Source: Toxorhynchites rutilus septentrionalis (lineage: Eukaryota > Arthropoda > Insecta > Diptera > Culicidae). Taken from it: DNA of 64,000 nucleotides. The position numbers were made by a program, and so were the translations under genes. Positions within the stretch are counted from its first letter, which is position 1, and each line of letters begins with the position of its first letter. Positions 1 through 12,556 of the stretch are shown piece after piece. The notes beneath the pieces are model-generated. The model worked only from the letters and a program-made list of their open reading frames with translations, had not been told where the DNA came from and did not search any database. Location: NCBI RefSeq assembly GCF_029784135.1, contig NC_073746.1, forward strand, positions 263,027,598 to 263,091,597, in the 5' to 3' direction.

Positions 1-1830
1 GGAATGTTGTGAGTTATATGGGTCCGCATGCCAATCGCAAAACCGTCTTCAACAAGGATGGCGTTTGAGTTAATCATAATCATAATGGGATTAACAGACA
101 GATTTTTTTTCGTTTACTAAATCACCAAAAAAGTAAATGTCGTTCTAGAATTTTGTATGTGATTCAGTTTAGCTTGCCAGTAGCAAAACTTTCTTCACTA
201 AGGACAACAGCTGTGTTTATCTCGAGCATGAGAAAGTGATGCTACTTTTTTCGAGGCCAGTAATGTCGGTCAGAGGTATTGTGTAAAATTTTGTGTTGAA
301 AACAGAATTTCTTGTGCCGAAATGTTGGAAACGTTGCAAAATACATTTGGTGACCCAACCATGTCTAAAACACGGGTGTTGTAATGGTAGGGGAAAGGGG
401 TGAGGATGACGGCCACTCTCTAGATTATTGAAACAATGAACTATTGGATAATTTAAATAAATTATTTTAATGTATTGCATTACCCTTAATTATGTATATC
501 CATTGTAGTGTGAATAAATTTTTCAGATTGGGACGAGCACCGATTTATTATATTGCTTTTAACACTCCTATACTCGCGCATTGGAATGCCAGACCGAGAA
601 ATCAATAATTCGTTCATTTCTCAGAAAATATCAACACCACGACTTTGCGATTCTCTCTAGCTTCGTTATTCGTCGTTCGTCTTCGTTTAGCGTATCGCAT
701 TGGTTGGTAGAAAGGGGACGTGTGCCACTTTTTTAACACTTTCGGTCTGACACACCGACGCGAGTATAGGAATAACTTTTTTAGACAAGTGCCTTTTTTC
801 ATATTCTAGAATATTGTTGAATGAAATGCATAACTTAATGTTAGTGGCGTGGAATATTTATTAAATATAATGCATAAGATCATTACCGGACTACTCTTAT
901 TTGATTACAGTCCATTTTGTAAGTGGATTGAACGGATCCATATATTTACTATTCGTCGATATATTCGTCGTTAGATTCATACGTTCAAAAGCAAAATATA
1001 AATGTTTGACTTTCGTATAGTTATTCGCTAAATATAATGGTCATACATATACACACTTGTGAAAGAATTTCACTTGTGGAATAATTGTAAACAGTAAACT
1101 ATAAACTAATCGGTGGCTTATGGTAATTTTTAACAGTTACAATTTCGGGGATATTTTTTTTCTGATGGACAATATCGACAAGAAAACAAGAAAAAGAAAA
1201 GGAAGTTCCTAGAAATCCTTTTATATCATCTTTTTATGCCTCATCTAAAAAAAGGCATTAAATTCTAGTTTACCAAGAATACATAGACAAAGAATATTAG
1301 AATTATGCAAACTTTATATTTCAGAACCTTTATCATCTGGTAATTGTCTAGAAGGTTGTTATACATTCTTCTCTTTGATAAAAGACCCGAAAAATACGCA
1401 ACAACTGCGTGAAATGTACAAAATATGTTTGTTTCGAGCATGCAGTTATGCTATGTTCTGATTCTTACTCCAATGAAACCACAATCGATTAATACGTTTT
1501 TATGTTGTTTTATAGCGCTTTATACTTTCATGAATTATATTCATTTGCTTACTTTTCATTAATTACAGTGAAAAATTCGAATTTCATTATTTGTGTTGGA
1601 GTATCAAAAATTACTCTGTATTGAGGAGGCTGAATTAGATGACTATTAAAATATAATAAAGATGAAGAAAACATATTTTTTTTGAGTTTTTTCATTCAAT
1701 CATACCCTTTTCTTCAAATAAATGCCAATAAAGCCTGAAAAATACACAATGGCAACATTACAGAGAAGTTCAATTTTCGGTCTGTGACACCGTGCGCGAG
1801 TATATGTGTTATGATTTTACACGCGAGTAC
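1..1830. other. AT-rich stretch, no gene seen
   Basis: The sequence is AT-rich with short homopolymer runs. The only open frames are short, overlap on both strands and match nothing I know. No RNA gene or clear inverted terminal repeat was seen. Confidence 0.5.
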
Positions 1831-1914
1831 AGGAGGGTTAATAAATTCAGTGTTTCAGTGGTGAATATGTACATTAGAGTGCCATTGAAAATGGTCATCT
1901 TGAATTTCAAAAAG

Positions 1915-2335
1915 TTATCCCATAGAAAATTATACCACCTCGGAAAACACCCTATGCTAAATATCATCTCAAACGGACTTAAGGTAGAGTGATGCAAAGC
2001 GGTCAAAGTTTGAGTTTTCTTGGAAATTCAAAATCACCCAATTTTAACGTCTGCGACGCTAGTAAATGAAGTTCGAATAAGCTAGTATTTTGCATCGTGA
2101 AAATCAACATTTCGGAGCAAGTTCTGAATGATAAATCTAGATAACTGTTTTTATTGGCACCCAAAAACATACGTTTTGCCTCGTATTCTGTAAAAGAACC
2201 AAGTCCCAGAGTGTTGATTTTTGACAAAAAAAATTTTTCGAGATAACAGTAGATCTCGATGTTTTATACAACTTCAAGACATTTGGCTTCCCAAAAAAAA
2301 TTTTTTTTTCGAAAACACAATTTTTCAGAAAACTG
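1915..2335. repeat. Dispersed repeat A, two units head-to-head
   Basis: Bases about 1915-2035 match 40420-40560 in the same orientation, sharing a block around CGGACTTAAGG and a following AGAGTG. Bases about 2045-2335 match 40565-40860 in the opposite orientation, sharing GCAAAATA, the GACGTTAAAATT block and GCCAAATGTCTT. At 40.4 kb the two units lie head to tail, so this copy has been rearranged. It is non-coding and its class is not known. Confidence 0.6.
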
Positions 2336-2339
2336 TATA

Positions 2340-2960
2340 TGTTTCAAGCATTTCATAAAATTGAAGCACTTTTGTTTAACCCATACCGGGGGAGGGTTAT
2401 TGTAATAGATTGTAATAGATATGATTAATTAACTTAATTAACGAATTGATTGAGGAAACCACACCTTTAAGGCGCATTCATGATAAATTTGATTTTTTTT
2501 TCAGATGCCACATCTAATAATTTTTCAATTATGATAATGGCACAAAGGTTGCCCATTAGGCCCGTTATGGGTAATTCAGGAAAAATAACCCCACCCACTC
2601 TTGTCACACTTTCTGTATAGTACAACGGCCTTGATCGGCTAGCATCTCGAAGTATATCATGTGGCCTTATTACCCCTAGTGGTGGCCAACCTTACCCGGT
2701 ATGATTTTAGTAGCACAATTCTCATACCATATAACATTATAACATTATGTTATGAAAAGTATACTTTCTAAAAATAAACGTGATTGCGGAGAATATCCTG
2801 AAGAGCGATAGGTATCATGGGGATTATAATTTGAAACTCTTCTGTGCATTCCTTGTTCCATCGAGAACTCTTTCAACATAAGTAGAATCCAAGCATTCCA
2901 TATACCTGTAAGCCGAGGAAATTTCTGTTCCCTCATCATATATGCACACCAAAATATGTT
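2340..2960. other. No gene seen
   Basis: AT-rich sequence with a few GC-richer patches. Nothing on either strand resembles a known coding sequence or element terminus. Confidence 0.4.
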
Positions 2961-3059
2961 TCCTTAACACGGACTTTTAAACCAAGCAGCCCAGGGAAAT
3001 GGACACTGCAAATACATGCAAGCTGCGAGTACTTTTGTATTTGCTTGCATTTATGCAGA

Positions 3060-3540
3060 CCGGAATGTGTTTCCCCAACACGTTGAAATACGAATGGAAG
3101 AGCCTGGGAAAATCGTCATTACAGATACTAGAGGCGATTGAACGTTCATGTTTAAAGCAACTATAGTATTAAAAGTACGAACACAACACTTTGGCTCGGT
3201 TATTCAATACTGCATTGGAAGATATGCCTTCATATCTTCAGCTCACTGAACGTTTGACAATTAGGCAAAATGTTGATAACCATTTGTTGCGATAACGGCG
3301 ATTGATTCAACAATATGCGTTCAATGTACATGTCAATTTAAAACTGAAGTGGCTGAAGTTCATCAAATCAAGCAAATTTGCGGTGCGAGAAATACGCACA
3401 CTTGAGAGATGCAATAAATTCATATGGAAAATACAATGACATGACAATGACATTTGATAATTCTTCCGTTCACATATGTTGGAAGTCCAAGGCATGCAAT
3501 ACATAAAAAAACGGACGCTCTGGTTTATTCATTAAATTTA
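3060..3540 (+). repeat. Dispersed repeat B, copy 1
   Basis: This is a degenerate relative of 28890-29150 in the same orientation. Shared landmarks, in order, are a TGTTYCCNNAA block, GCCTGGGAAAATCGTC, GATACTAGAGG, a TTCTTCCGTTCA block and TTGTAACGAAGA near the end. A short related piece occurs near 37328. It is non-coding and of unknown class. Confidence 0.55.
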
Positions 3541-6130
3541 CTTGTAACGAAGAGCGCAATCTATCACTATGCATTGACCTAACATGGGATTTGTTAAAAC
3601 TCTTTACTTACCAAGTAAATATGTTGAATTCAGTTGAATTCTGGAATTTTTTCGTTCAATCAAAGATTCAATCAATACAAACAAATGATTACTAAACCAA
3701 CGATAGTCCTACGTCAACCTTGCGGTTATATCATAGATATAACCCATCCATTTCATTTCGTCCAAATCGCCTCTTGAGCTCACCGTCTCACCGGCCATTG
3801 TTCTGACGGCAAAGCGCATCAAGTGGATATACCGAGGGTACACCGAAAGCAACATTACGAGCAGGAAACAAATGTGCCGCTCCGTTCGGACAATAATATT
3901 TTAATGCGGGAACTTGCGCACTCGGCATTTGGCGTCTTCCGTCTGTCTGGGAGACCGCGCCCGGTAGACTAAAATCTGCAAATCCTCCGAATTAAAACCC
4001 CGAACTCCCTGGGGCCGGGTGGAATCGTCCTTCCCAGACGGACGGTATTTGTTGAAATAATGTTTCAATCTCACTTCTCCCGTGTCGGTCTTCGGCTCGT
4101 TTATTTTTTGGTGTTTTGTTTTCTCACTGCGCGCAGTCTTTAAAATCGCATTTTGCATTCGTGATTTGCATAGCCAACTGACGACTCGCGACGCGGCAGG
4201 TCGCAATGCATTCAACGCTGCATGTTTATCTAATGGAAGATTTAATGATTCAATGGCAGAGCATCTTTGGCTCTGGCACGGTGACACGATGCAGGCGGGA
4301 AAGAATGCAATTTATTTTGGCTGTGAAATGCGGTGGCGGATTTGAATCCCATGTAGACTTATTCACGACGAGTGATTAATTAAGTACGCAACTTAAATGC
4401 AAACAGTAAATTAAACATTGGATGAGAATGTCTAAAACAACTGGTATACGAAGAGAACCCGTGTGATTTCCAACCTACGCTTTCAAAATATATATAAATA
4501 ACATATGAATTATCGATACCCCTTTATCAGAAGATAATTAGGATTATCAACCCCACCAAAAACAGCTAAACTTCCTGACCGACGATTCTCGTAATTGTAC
4601 CCAATTTTAGTGTGATGCATATTTGACATAAAAATCGCTTATATATGATACTTGTTATTGTACTGTCACTATGATATCAGTGCAATAAACTTTTTCATGT
4701 TTCCAGCCGCCTGGCTTGCGCTCTCGTTTTTATACAAGTAAAACTGTTGAAAAAAATACGTATTTCATCTTTGGTGGATTTTTTGGTGGTATTTTTTCAA
4801 CTGGTGGATTGACTTCCTCTAGCATTAGAATTCACCACTTCATAAAACTCTCGCATCAGTGGCGGCAAACAAAAATCAAACTATCTGCAGTTTGTTTTTT
4901 TACGGCGGCTTAAAACATGCCAATTATGTTAAACCGAAGAAGAAGGAAGAAATACCGCCTGTGGTATCTGGAGTTCATTCGTTATTAGGAATTGAATGCA
5001 GAATAAAACAAATATAAGAAAAATTCCATCCAGTTGTGATTCAACCGTCGCGAGGCGGGAGATTTCTCACGATCTCATAGTTTTACGAAACTTTGATAGG
5101 GGTCTTCTGGTGATAACTTAATGACAGCCCAGCCGACGTCATGCAAAGCGCTGAGGGGTTGAATTTCGTCTTTCTGTCCGGCTCGGTTGTCTCGACGGCA
5201 ACTCTATTAGTTCGTGATCCGCTTAGACTGAACACAAATGTCACATATCAATTAACTAAACATGATTAATCGATCAATTATCATTCGCGATTGGATGGGG
5301 AGATTGGCGGCGTACCGGTCCACCGCAGACGTTGGCCAGAGCAATTTAAAATATTGGCAGTTTATTACAACAAGAATGGTTAAGAAGCTTAAAAGTGAGA
5401 TATCCAACAGCCCACACTTCGCAGAGGGGTTTTCGATACCTATGCGACATTTCTACGATACCTACGAATGTATTATAAACTACTTTTAGGAACTTAGCAT
5501 AAATTAGCCCACCGAATCTCGATTGATGTGTCGGCTAATAAAGTTATATAATTGGGATCCACCTTGGGTTCGAAAATGCTGGCGCACTTGCTCCTCAATA
5601 GGCAGCTCATAACTCTTCCGTGTCTTTCTTTTCGCGTGACGGTAAACTTTTTCGGCTGCGTGGCAAATACTCAAATTACACGCATCGAATAGCGTCTTAA
5701 TTGGATGGAAGCGCTCACCAAATTGACTCCCAGACAAGCTCGGCATATTTTCGGGCCATTTTTTCAGTTATATTGTGAGGGAACATAGACGCACACACGG
5801 GCGTTATTTTTTTTGGTGCGTTCAGTTCGTTGACATCTCTCAGAAAATGACACGAATATGATTTTCTTCACGTCGACCAGAAAATCATCGTTCAACGGCA
5901 AAAGTATAACTGAAACACAAATAAGTTTGTGAAATGACACATTGGTATCATACATTATTGAAACGGAATCGTACTGCCATTATTATTCGGTAGAAAAAAA
6001 ATGGTTTACGTCAAAGATTCAAAGTGTTTTTATAAAAAAATTGTGTTTTATAATTCGTCTTCGTGTGAAATCTTCCAAAACCCTCTCGAAAAGTGAATCA
6101 TATGAAGTGTAATCAATAAATAACTTCAGT
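3540..6130. other. Mixed stretch with GC-richer patches, no recognised gene
   Basis: Bases about 3770-4345 are richer in G+C than their surroundings and are open on both strands: 128 codons on minus (3901-4287) and 87 on plus (4082-4345). Neither product is recognisable. A minus-strand frame at 5504-5746 (80 codons) has reasonable codon composition but is also unrecognised. These patches could be ends of host exons or old transposon pieces. The sequence alone does not decide. Confidence 0.35.
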
Positions 6131-7400
6131 TCTATTATCCGTTGAGTATGAGACACTTTTGCCATTGATGTGATAAATGTGTAATTAATACCAGCAATGT
6201 ACAGAGTTTTCCAACAACAACATCATTCAAATGTCCACCTAGGGCTTCCTCGCACACCTTGATCCGGAACAGGTAATTTTCGATGACTTTTCGGCACATA
6301 TGGGGCGGTATTTCGGTCATAACTTCACGTATTTTGTTCTTTCAAATGTTCAAGAGTTTGCGGAGAGTTGGCATAGACACGGTCTTTCGCATAACCCCAC
6401 AAAAAAAAAGTCTAGCGGGTTCAAATCGCATGATCATGATCTGGACGGCCAATTGGCATCACAAAAACGCGAAATTATGCGACCCTCAAATTTCGTTCGC
6501 AATATGGCCATGTTCGGTCGTATTGTGTGGCACGTGGCGCCGTCCTGCTGAAACCATATCTTCAATTTGTGGCAAAAAAAAACGGTTAACATGCGGCCAT
6601 AGCGCTCACCATTCACAGTTACCGTCTCGCCGTCCTCATTTTCAAAGAAATACGGCCCGATGACTCCACCAGACCATAATGCGCACCAAACAGTGACTTT
6701 TGGCGGATGCAATGGCCTCTCAACAATCACGTGTGGATTTTCTGAGCCCCATATACGGAAATTTTGGGTGTTCACATAGCCACCGAGCTCCAAATGTGCC
6801 TCATCGCTGAAGAAAATTTGATGCGAAAATTCACCATTTTGCTGCTGTTGTTCGTTCACCCAATCGACGTATGCCCGACGCATTCCATGGTCACCACGCT
6901 CTAATTTTTGTACCAGTTGGACTTTATATGGATGTAGGTGCAAATCCAAATGCAAAATTCGCCACAATGATGTGTTTGACAAACCCAATTGCTGAGCACG
7001 CCGTGGTATCGAAACATTCGGGTCATCCTCTACACTGGCATCAACAGCAGCAATATTTCCGGCCGAACACACATTACAATGATGCACAGGTTTCACAATA
7101 TCCGCTACGGATCCAGTTTGTTCGAATTTACGCACTACATTAGCGATTGTGTGCTCTTTAGGCCGTCCATGACGACCAAAATCCGTCCGTAATGCTCGAA
7201 AAACATTTGCCGGTTTTTCATCATTTTTATAGTATAATTTATCAAAATTAACACGTTGTGCGATGCTAAAACGATCCATATTGTAAAATGGCAGACATTC
7301 AACGAACGATATGACGCTTTGGTTGACAGCTATGTCAAACGGTTGTCAGCACAGGGCTGTATACTTTCGGAAGCCCGAAATGGAAAACCCTGTATATCCG
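6120..7400 (-). mobile_element. Mariner-like element remnant (DD41D type)
   Basis: Upstream of the transposase start, bases 7340-7398 read on the minus strand as TACAGGGTTTTCCATTTC followed by a spacer that contains a second CAGCCCTGTG. This resembles the 5' terminus of such elements. I could not find a matching inverted terminus downstream of the stop near 6120, so the 3' boundary is approximate. Confidence 0.55.
6135..7279 (-). pseudogene. Mariner-like (DD41D type) transposase, broken near its 3' end
   Basis: A cut-and-paste transposase of the Tc1/mariner superfamily. The start codon is at 7279 on the minus strand and the main frame runs 281 codons to 6434. An N-terminal helix-turn-helix region comes first. 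The first catalytic aspartate lies in IFFSDEAHLELGG and the second in WFQQDGATCHT. Translation then stops at a TGA created by an extra TCATGA six-mer directly after WPSRS. Just beyond it the CDLNPLD block appears, and a run of nine T's is one base too long, shifting the frame again. The C-terminal end (IPPHMCRKVIEN, then GGHL) is readable at 6135-6320. Without the six-mer the second and third aspartates are 41 residues apart. The gene is inactive. Confidence 0.85.
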
Positions 7401-7444
7401 AATAGATCAGCTCTTTTCTATTTTAACAATCAATGTTTTTTACA

Positions 7445-7745
7445 TGAGATTATTCAGATTACATAGTACACTTATGCAAACAATTATTTTGCTCTTAGAA
7501 AATAACCAATTCAGCATAATTCATACCAGTAGTAACTCAAATAATGATTTCTGTGGTCCGAGATAATCAGAACTTTTCGCTTTAGAAGAACAAAGATTCT
7601 GTCGCTTGAGAATCTGCGATTATAATTATGCGATTATTCAAATAACATAATACACTTATGCAAACAGTAGTTCTGATACTTATGAACAATCATATCCATG
7701 ACAACAAAGTATTACAATGGCATAAGTGTATTATGTAAATTCTGC
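7445..7745. repeat. Short direct and inverted repeats of TACACTTATGCAAAC
   Basis: TACACTTATGCAAAC occurs near 7466 and again near 7652. Its complement, as CATAAGTGTATTATG, occurs near 7719-7733. The segment of about 100 bp from 7635 to 7741 therefore has inverted ends and looks like a small MITE, with part of another copy just upstream. Confidence 0.45.
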
Positions 7746-8340
7746 TGTTATGATTTTTGTCCCACATTCCTTTGCATTCAACGCACTGTGCGTTGTTTTG
7801 TGTGGGTGACTTGTTTGATACTGAGTACCGTTATCTATTACTCATAGGAGCAACGTATTGATCCGTGAACAGGTTCACTAGACATCAAGCTTCGTTTAGG
7901 AAAAGCATAAACTGATACTTGGTTGAGTAAAATATAAGATTGGCATGGTTTCTTGATGTGGTGGCTGAGACCACAAAGAGTTAATTGACGGATGATCCTG
8001 TGCCGACCAGTGTTAATTAGCCGACCCTCTTTGGAGCTGAAATCAAAGATGTACTCTTTTCGTTTTTGAGTTATGATTTTTCAAATTGAAAATGTTTTCA
8101 GTCTTTGTTCAGTCAACTGAACTAGATCTGTGCGACTAGAATCCAATTTTTTCGCAAGTGTAATATTAAAAAAAAGGCTAGCTCATTGGTGTTGATATGT
8201 CGATTACCTGAATCAGTCCAATAGTTCAAAAGTTATGAATTTTCGGAAAAAGACATTTTTGGAAAAAAGGCGAAAAAATGAATTTTTCGGGCCACCCTAA
8301 AATGGAAATAAAAAAAATAAAAAATACTAATATTTTGCAA
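7746..8340. other. No gene seen
   Basis: AT-rich sequence. The last part contains a run of short A/T-rich phrases ending in GGGCCACCCTAAAATGG, just before the mariner fragment. No coding potential was recognised. Confidence 0.4.
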
Positions 8341-8346
8341 TAAAGT

Positions 8347-8638
8347 ATGGCTTTTGCAATAAAGTTAGCTGTATTTCAGAGAAAATTGCATGAATTGGGC
8401 TTCAAATTGCTTCCGCATCCACCATATTCTCAAGATTTGACCCCCAGCGACTGTTTTCTGTTCGCAGACCTGAAGAGAATGCTCGCTGGCAAGAAATTTA
8501 AGACCGATGATGAAGTGATTACCGAAACTAAGGCCTATTTTGAGGAAAAACCGAAAGAGTACTATAAAAAATGGTATCGAAAAATTGCAAGATCGCTATA
8601 ATCGCTGTATCGCCTTCGAAGACAATTATGTTGAATAA
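8347..8638 (+). pseudogene. Mariner transposase C-terminal fragment
   Basis: Only the last quarter of a mariner transposase remains. The block LPHPPYSQDLTPSD carries the third catalytic aspartate (in TPSD), followed by the typical FLFADLKRMLAGKKF helix. The frame reads to about 8575, where one extra base shifts it. The true C-terminus, ending NYVE, continues in the next frame to a stop at 8636-8638. The N-terminal DNA-binding part and the first two catalytic residues are absent. No inverted termini were found. This belongs to a different mariner lineage from the 6.1-7.3 kb copy. Confidence 0.8.
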
Positions 8639-8639
8639 T

Positions 8640-10075
8640 AAAATTCAATTTTGCAAAAAAAATAGTTTTACTGTGTTACCTTATTAACTACTCAGCCGAG
8701 CTGTTATTTGATTCTCAGGATTAGAAATCATAAATAAGATGAATACAGAAAGTCTGTCTTCATTAACTACATATTTGTTTTGGACCATATCTACTTGCTT
8801 CCGAGACTTTGTGATTGTGGTTGAAGTCTTACCAATATTCAAACAGCTCTTTCTTTCAATGTTATTTTTTCAGTGCCTTGCCCTGTATTTCTGAATTTAG
8901 TATGATTGGCATTTCTCATGTTTCTAGATATATTACTTTCATGTTTTGAATTAGTCCCTGATCCATTATTCTGTTGATCTTGGGCAATCTTTAATCAGTC
9001 CGTCGCCACAGGAAATTTCATCCCCACAATGGTGCGCAATGCAGTTATCTATTATCGGAACGCCCTTAGGTTGTAGTCATTTTCAGGAACTTCCAGAACA
9101 AGCTGATTTTATAAGCATTCAAGAAATAGTTTTCGCTTTGAAAGATCGAGGGTTCTTTGATTTTTCAGTTAACATTAATGGTTGGTTATGAGTACCAGAA
9201 GCATTAAAATTATCCGGCTTTTATCAGCTTTGATTCATTTGATGCCCTTTTCCCTCCAAATAAGTTAACGTTCATATGGTAAGCACTTTGAAAAATAAGG
9301 CAGCTTCGTTGCAGTTGCAATTATATACCTGGTCAATGGTCAAATCATAAGTCTTCAAAAAAATTCTAAAAAAATTATCGTTGAAATTATTCATTGCACG
9401 AATTTTGAATTTAAGCCAAGCATTACCAAACTTAAACGACGAAGACATTCCAAAATTCGATGCACACTTCTTAGATTAGTAAATAATTTTAAAAGAAATG
9501 CTGTAGTTAAGTTCTCGTTACTTGAGAAACCACAGCCATATACAACAGTTTCTAGCTTGCTGTATTTAATATAGAATATTTATCATCAAATAATTTAAAC
9601 ATTAAAACAATTCTACCTTCAGCAGCATATTTAGTTTGTCTTATAGTGCTCGATGATTTCATAACAGACCGTTATTAAATTTGTCATTCTCCTATAGCAT
9701 CCCTGTGATTGTCGTATGGCGTATGGCTGAGGATTTTTTACATAAAATATCCAGAAATCAGGGAAGTAATTTTTTTTTAGTTTTTAAGTTATGAATTTTC
9801 AAATTTAACTGATTATTAAAAAAATGTATGTGTTATACGCTATAAATCCCACAAGAAGATTTTTTTCTATTAATACGGTTGATCACTATAGGCGGCATGA
9901 ATGTTCAGAAATATTTTGTCTGCTTAAATTTAATTTTTTGTTCAATAACTTAACGACAGATTCAAATTTTCATATAATTTCTAATTTTTCGAAAATCATG
10001 ATAAAAACAAAACATTTTCAGTGATAATTCCGAGAGTGATAAAACGAGACGTGATATAAACGCACATATACGTTA
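8640..10075. other. AT-rich stretch, no gene seen
   Basis: Only short open frames with no recognisable product. No terminal repeats or RNA genes were noticed. Confidence 0.4.
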
Positions 10076-10290
10076 CTGTAAATGGTATTCGAGTGACCTC
10101 GTTTCTCGTAAATACTATAGAATCTCGCTGTGTTATAATATTGTTCTTTTATCTCCTACCGGCGGAAAAAATAATCTGTCTTTTTTTGTTAAACAGATTT
10201 CAATATCTCATTCTATGAATTTTATGGCGACTGTTTGAAATTCACAGCTTTCTTCTACGAGTATGGGCTACGTGATCCAAATGACTGAAT
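10076..10290 (+). repeat. Dispersed repeat F, copy 1
   Basis: The stretch matches 27968-28180 in the same orientation. Shared blocks are GTTTCTCGTAAATAC, TGTTATAATA, ATTTCAATATCTC and TATGGGCTACGTGAT. About 130 bp downstream of each copy there are CATTCGGGT motifs. It is non-coding. Confidence 0.6.
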
Positions 10291-11300
10291 ATTGTTTATA
10301 ATCGTATTTGAAAGTCCATCATTTATAAATAAATAATAATCCAATTGATAGGGAAGTGAAACTATATCACTTTTTCATATCTTTTAAGAATATAGTACGC
10401 AACGACGCTATTTCTTACATTCGGGTAAATGTTACATTCGTTTACCTGTCGTATTCGAGGATTTGTTAGTTGGAATCGAAGGGGGCATATAGGTGAAAAA
10501 GTTGAGAACCACTGATCTATGGGCTAGCTTGAAGTTCAATGCATATCGTTTCTTTGAAGTGTGTGTTACTTTTCGTCTAACGTTTCGTCTTTCGATAGCG
10601 ACATAAAAATTGTCCAATTACCCATTTTGAGTCCACTTTCGGTCCGATGGGTCCGGCGGGAATCAGATGAACAATTCGTAGTCAGTCCCCAGGAATCGTG
10701 TCAAGAGACATTATATGAGTTTTTTTCAGCACCCGGGTTCGTCACCATGTTGGTTGCCTGATACGACATGTAAACTTTTGGAAGACGGATTTGTCGCAGT
10801 ATGGCGATAATTCTATTGTGAGATGTTTGAATTACCCGTTATCTGCAGAATAACCTTAAACCGATACCGATACTTTCAACAAACCAGTATCAAAAGGCTA
10901 CAATTTTGACGACTGAAAACGCAGCAATCCCAAAAGTGTGTGTCCCATTACTAAATGAGTTCAAAATAAACATTCAGGCACTGAAGTGGCGTAAAATACA
11001 ATGTAATCAAGTTATCCAGTTGTATCAATCGGCAAAATCCGGCATCGAAGTAACGGGAAGAAATAATGCCTCTTATTTCATGTATATATTGGTGTATCAC
11101 ATATTCCTCTGATCGTCAGTTTGTATTTTTTTTTGGATTTCACGGTTGTTAATTTTCATAAAAAAATATTTTTAATATTAAATGAAAAATTAACTTTAAT
11201 GTTAAAATCGTACAGGTTTCAATGTTGCATTCTACATTATGAACCACTTGAAATTCCACCACACGAGGTATGCTTTTGCTAGAAGAACTACTGTAACAGC
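10290..11300. other. No gene recognised
   Basis: Contains CATTCGGGTAAATGTT at about 10419 and a few short open frames on both strands. An open frame at 10906-11112 (68 codons) resembles nothing I know. Confidence 0.35.
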
Positions 11301-11303
11301 TGA

Positions 11304-11722
11304 TTAAGTTATTCGAACGAATTCATGCAAATGCCAAAAGCTGTTCTCCATGTGAACCGACCGTCTATCGTGTTGAGCCAAAGCGATGCGCTGCTCCTCT
11401 CCGAGCATGAAGGTGCACACAAACAAACCATCGTCATTGATTTGATTTTCCAATTCCCCGGCCTTCCCGAGAGCATAACATAAGATTGCAATCTGCAACT
11501 GCTCGTTCCAACGCCAAAGAAACGCGACGGATCCGAACATCCATTTATCAAACACCGAAACATTTATATGCAAATTGTTGATATCGTTCTCGGCATGAAA
11601 ACGACGAGATTCAAGCGATTGCAGCAGTTGTGGCGTGGTGTGGCAGCAGGGCACAGTGCGATCCGCAAAACCAACCAGAGGACCCAGGAAGCCCTGAAAT
11701 GAACATGGAAAAACCAGCAAAA
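11304..11722 (-). CDS. Possible host exon, unknown protein
   Basis: On the minus strand an uninterrupted frame of about 139 codons begins directly after a convincing splice acceptor (pyrimidine-rich tract, then CATTTCAG, with the exon starting at about 11702). It ends with TAA at 11304-11306. The predicted product contains FLGPLVGFADRTVPCC, WMFGSVAFLWRWNEQ and MENSFWHLHEF. I do not recognise the family. Codon choice looks protein-like, and the G+C content is above the flanks. It could be a last coding exon of a host gene whose other exons lie elsewhere, perhaps outside the window. A transposon fragment is less likely but not excluded. Confidence 0.4.
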
Positions 11723-11759
11723 CGAGACAGGGAGTGAATCGCCAGACAAAACCGACACC

Positions 11760-12300
11760 CCGGCTATGCTAAATTATTCACGCAATGTCACAAAAAATTA
11801 AAATTCAAAACCAAACGGACTGTCGCTGCGGTCGGTGTAGGGGAGGACTTGTCGGAGATAATGGAGAGCTTGGATTGAACTTGCGGGGGCGCTAGGAGCC
11901 TGCTGGTGGATCCGTAAAACAATAACGATTTGCCGCAGTCCACATAGTTTTTTGATGCTTGGGAGAGCCACTGGTCTAGCCGTTTGCTGACACAGGGCTG
12001 AAGTTGAAAATGCAACAATTGCGTTATATTTTTAACTAGGAGAATGAGAGCAGATCAGGTCGAAACGACTACGGGAGATAGCGCTAACTTGTGGGCTATA
12101 TAAAAGGCGATTTTAAGGGTTGTGTAACGTTTGCCCGAATACCACTCACCTGAAACACATTTACCTGAAGAACCGGAATGTAACAAATACCCGAATGCAA
12201 CATTTACCCGAATAAGGAAGAAAAAATTCCGACAAATCAGGTTATGAGTTTTGTCGAATCTCCTGAAAAAAACCACAATCTGTGCTAAAAGTGTCATTTT
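11760..12300. other. No recognised gene; CATTCGGGTAAATG motifs
   Basis: A minus-strand frame at 11788-12018 is open but unrecognised. Between 12130 and 12215 the motif ATTCGGGTAAATGTTGCATT and variants occur several times on the minus strand, matching motifs near 10419 and 28835-28890. Confidence 0.4.
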
Positions 12301-12349
12301 GACAGTGTTGTGATTGTCCTTTTCAGTCTCAAGTTATAGCGCGTCAAAT

Positions 12350-12556
12350 ATGGAGTCCACCAAGCAAGAAATTCGCCATATTTACGTTTTTACTACCTGC
12401 GAGGTAAAACTGCAACGAAGGTGGCCGAAAAAAATTCGTGTAGTTTATGGACCCGATACTGTAACGATTCGCACAGCACAGCGTTGGTTTGGTCGATTTC
12501 GTTCTGGTGTAGTGGCTATCGAAGATATACCCTGTACTGGTTGTAGTGTACCATAA
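12350..12556 (+). pseudogene. Mariner transposase N-terminal fragment (irritans-like)
   Basis: The fragment begins at the native start, MESTKQEIRHI, and covers the first helix-turn-helix, including VYGPDTVTIRTAQRWFGRF and the linker IEDIPC. It stops at TAA 12554-12556. The 30 bases before the start also look like a mariner leader. No left inverted terminus was found. The rest of the protein is missing here. A C-terminal piece of the same subfamily lies 3.75 kb downstream on the same strand, so the two may be halves of one interrupted element. Confidence 0.8.

Noticed and set aside
3901..4345. Long open frames on both strands
   Set aside because: The frames overlap on opposite strands in a GC-richer patch and neither product shows a known domain, so I did not call a gene.
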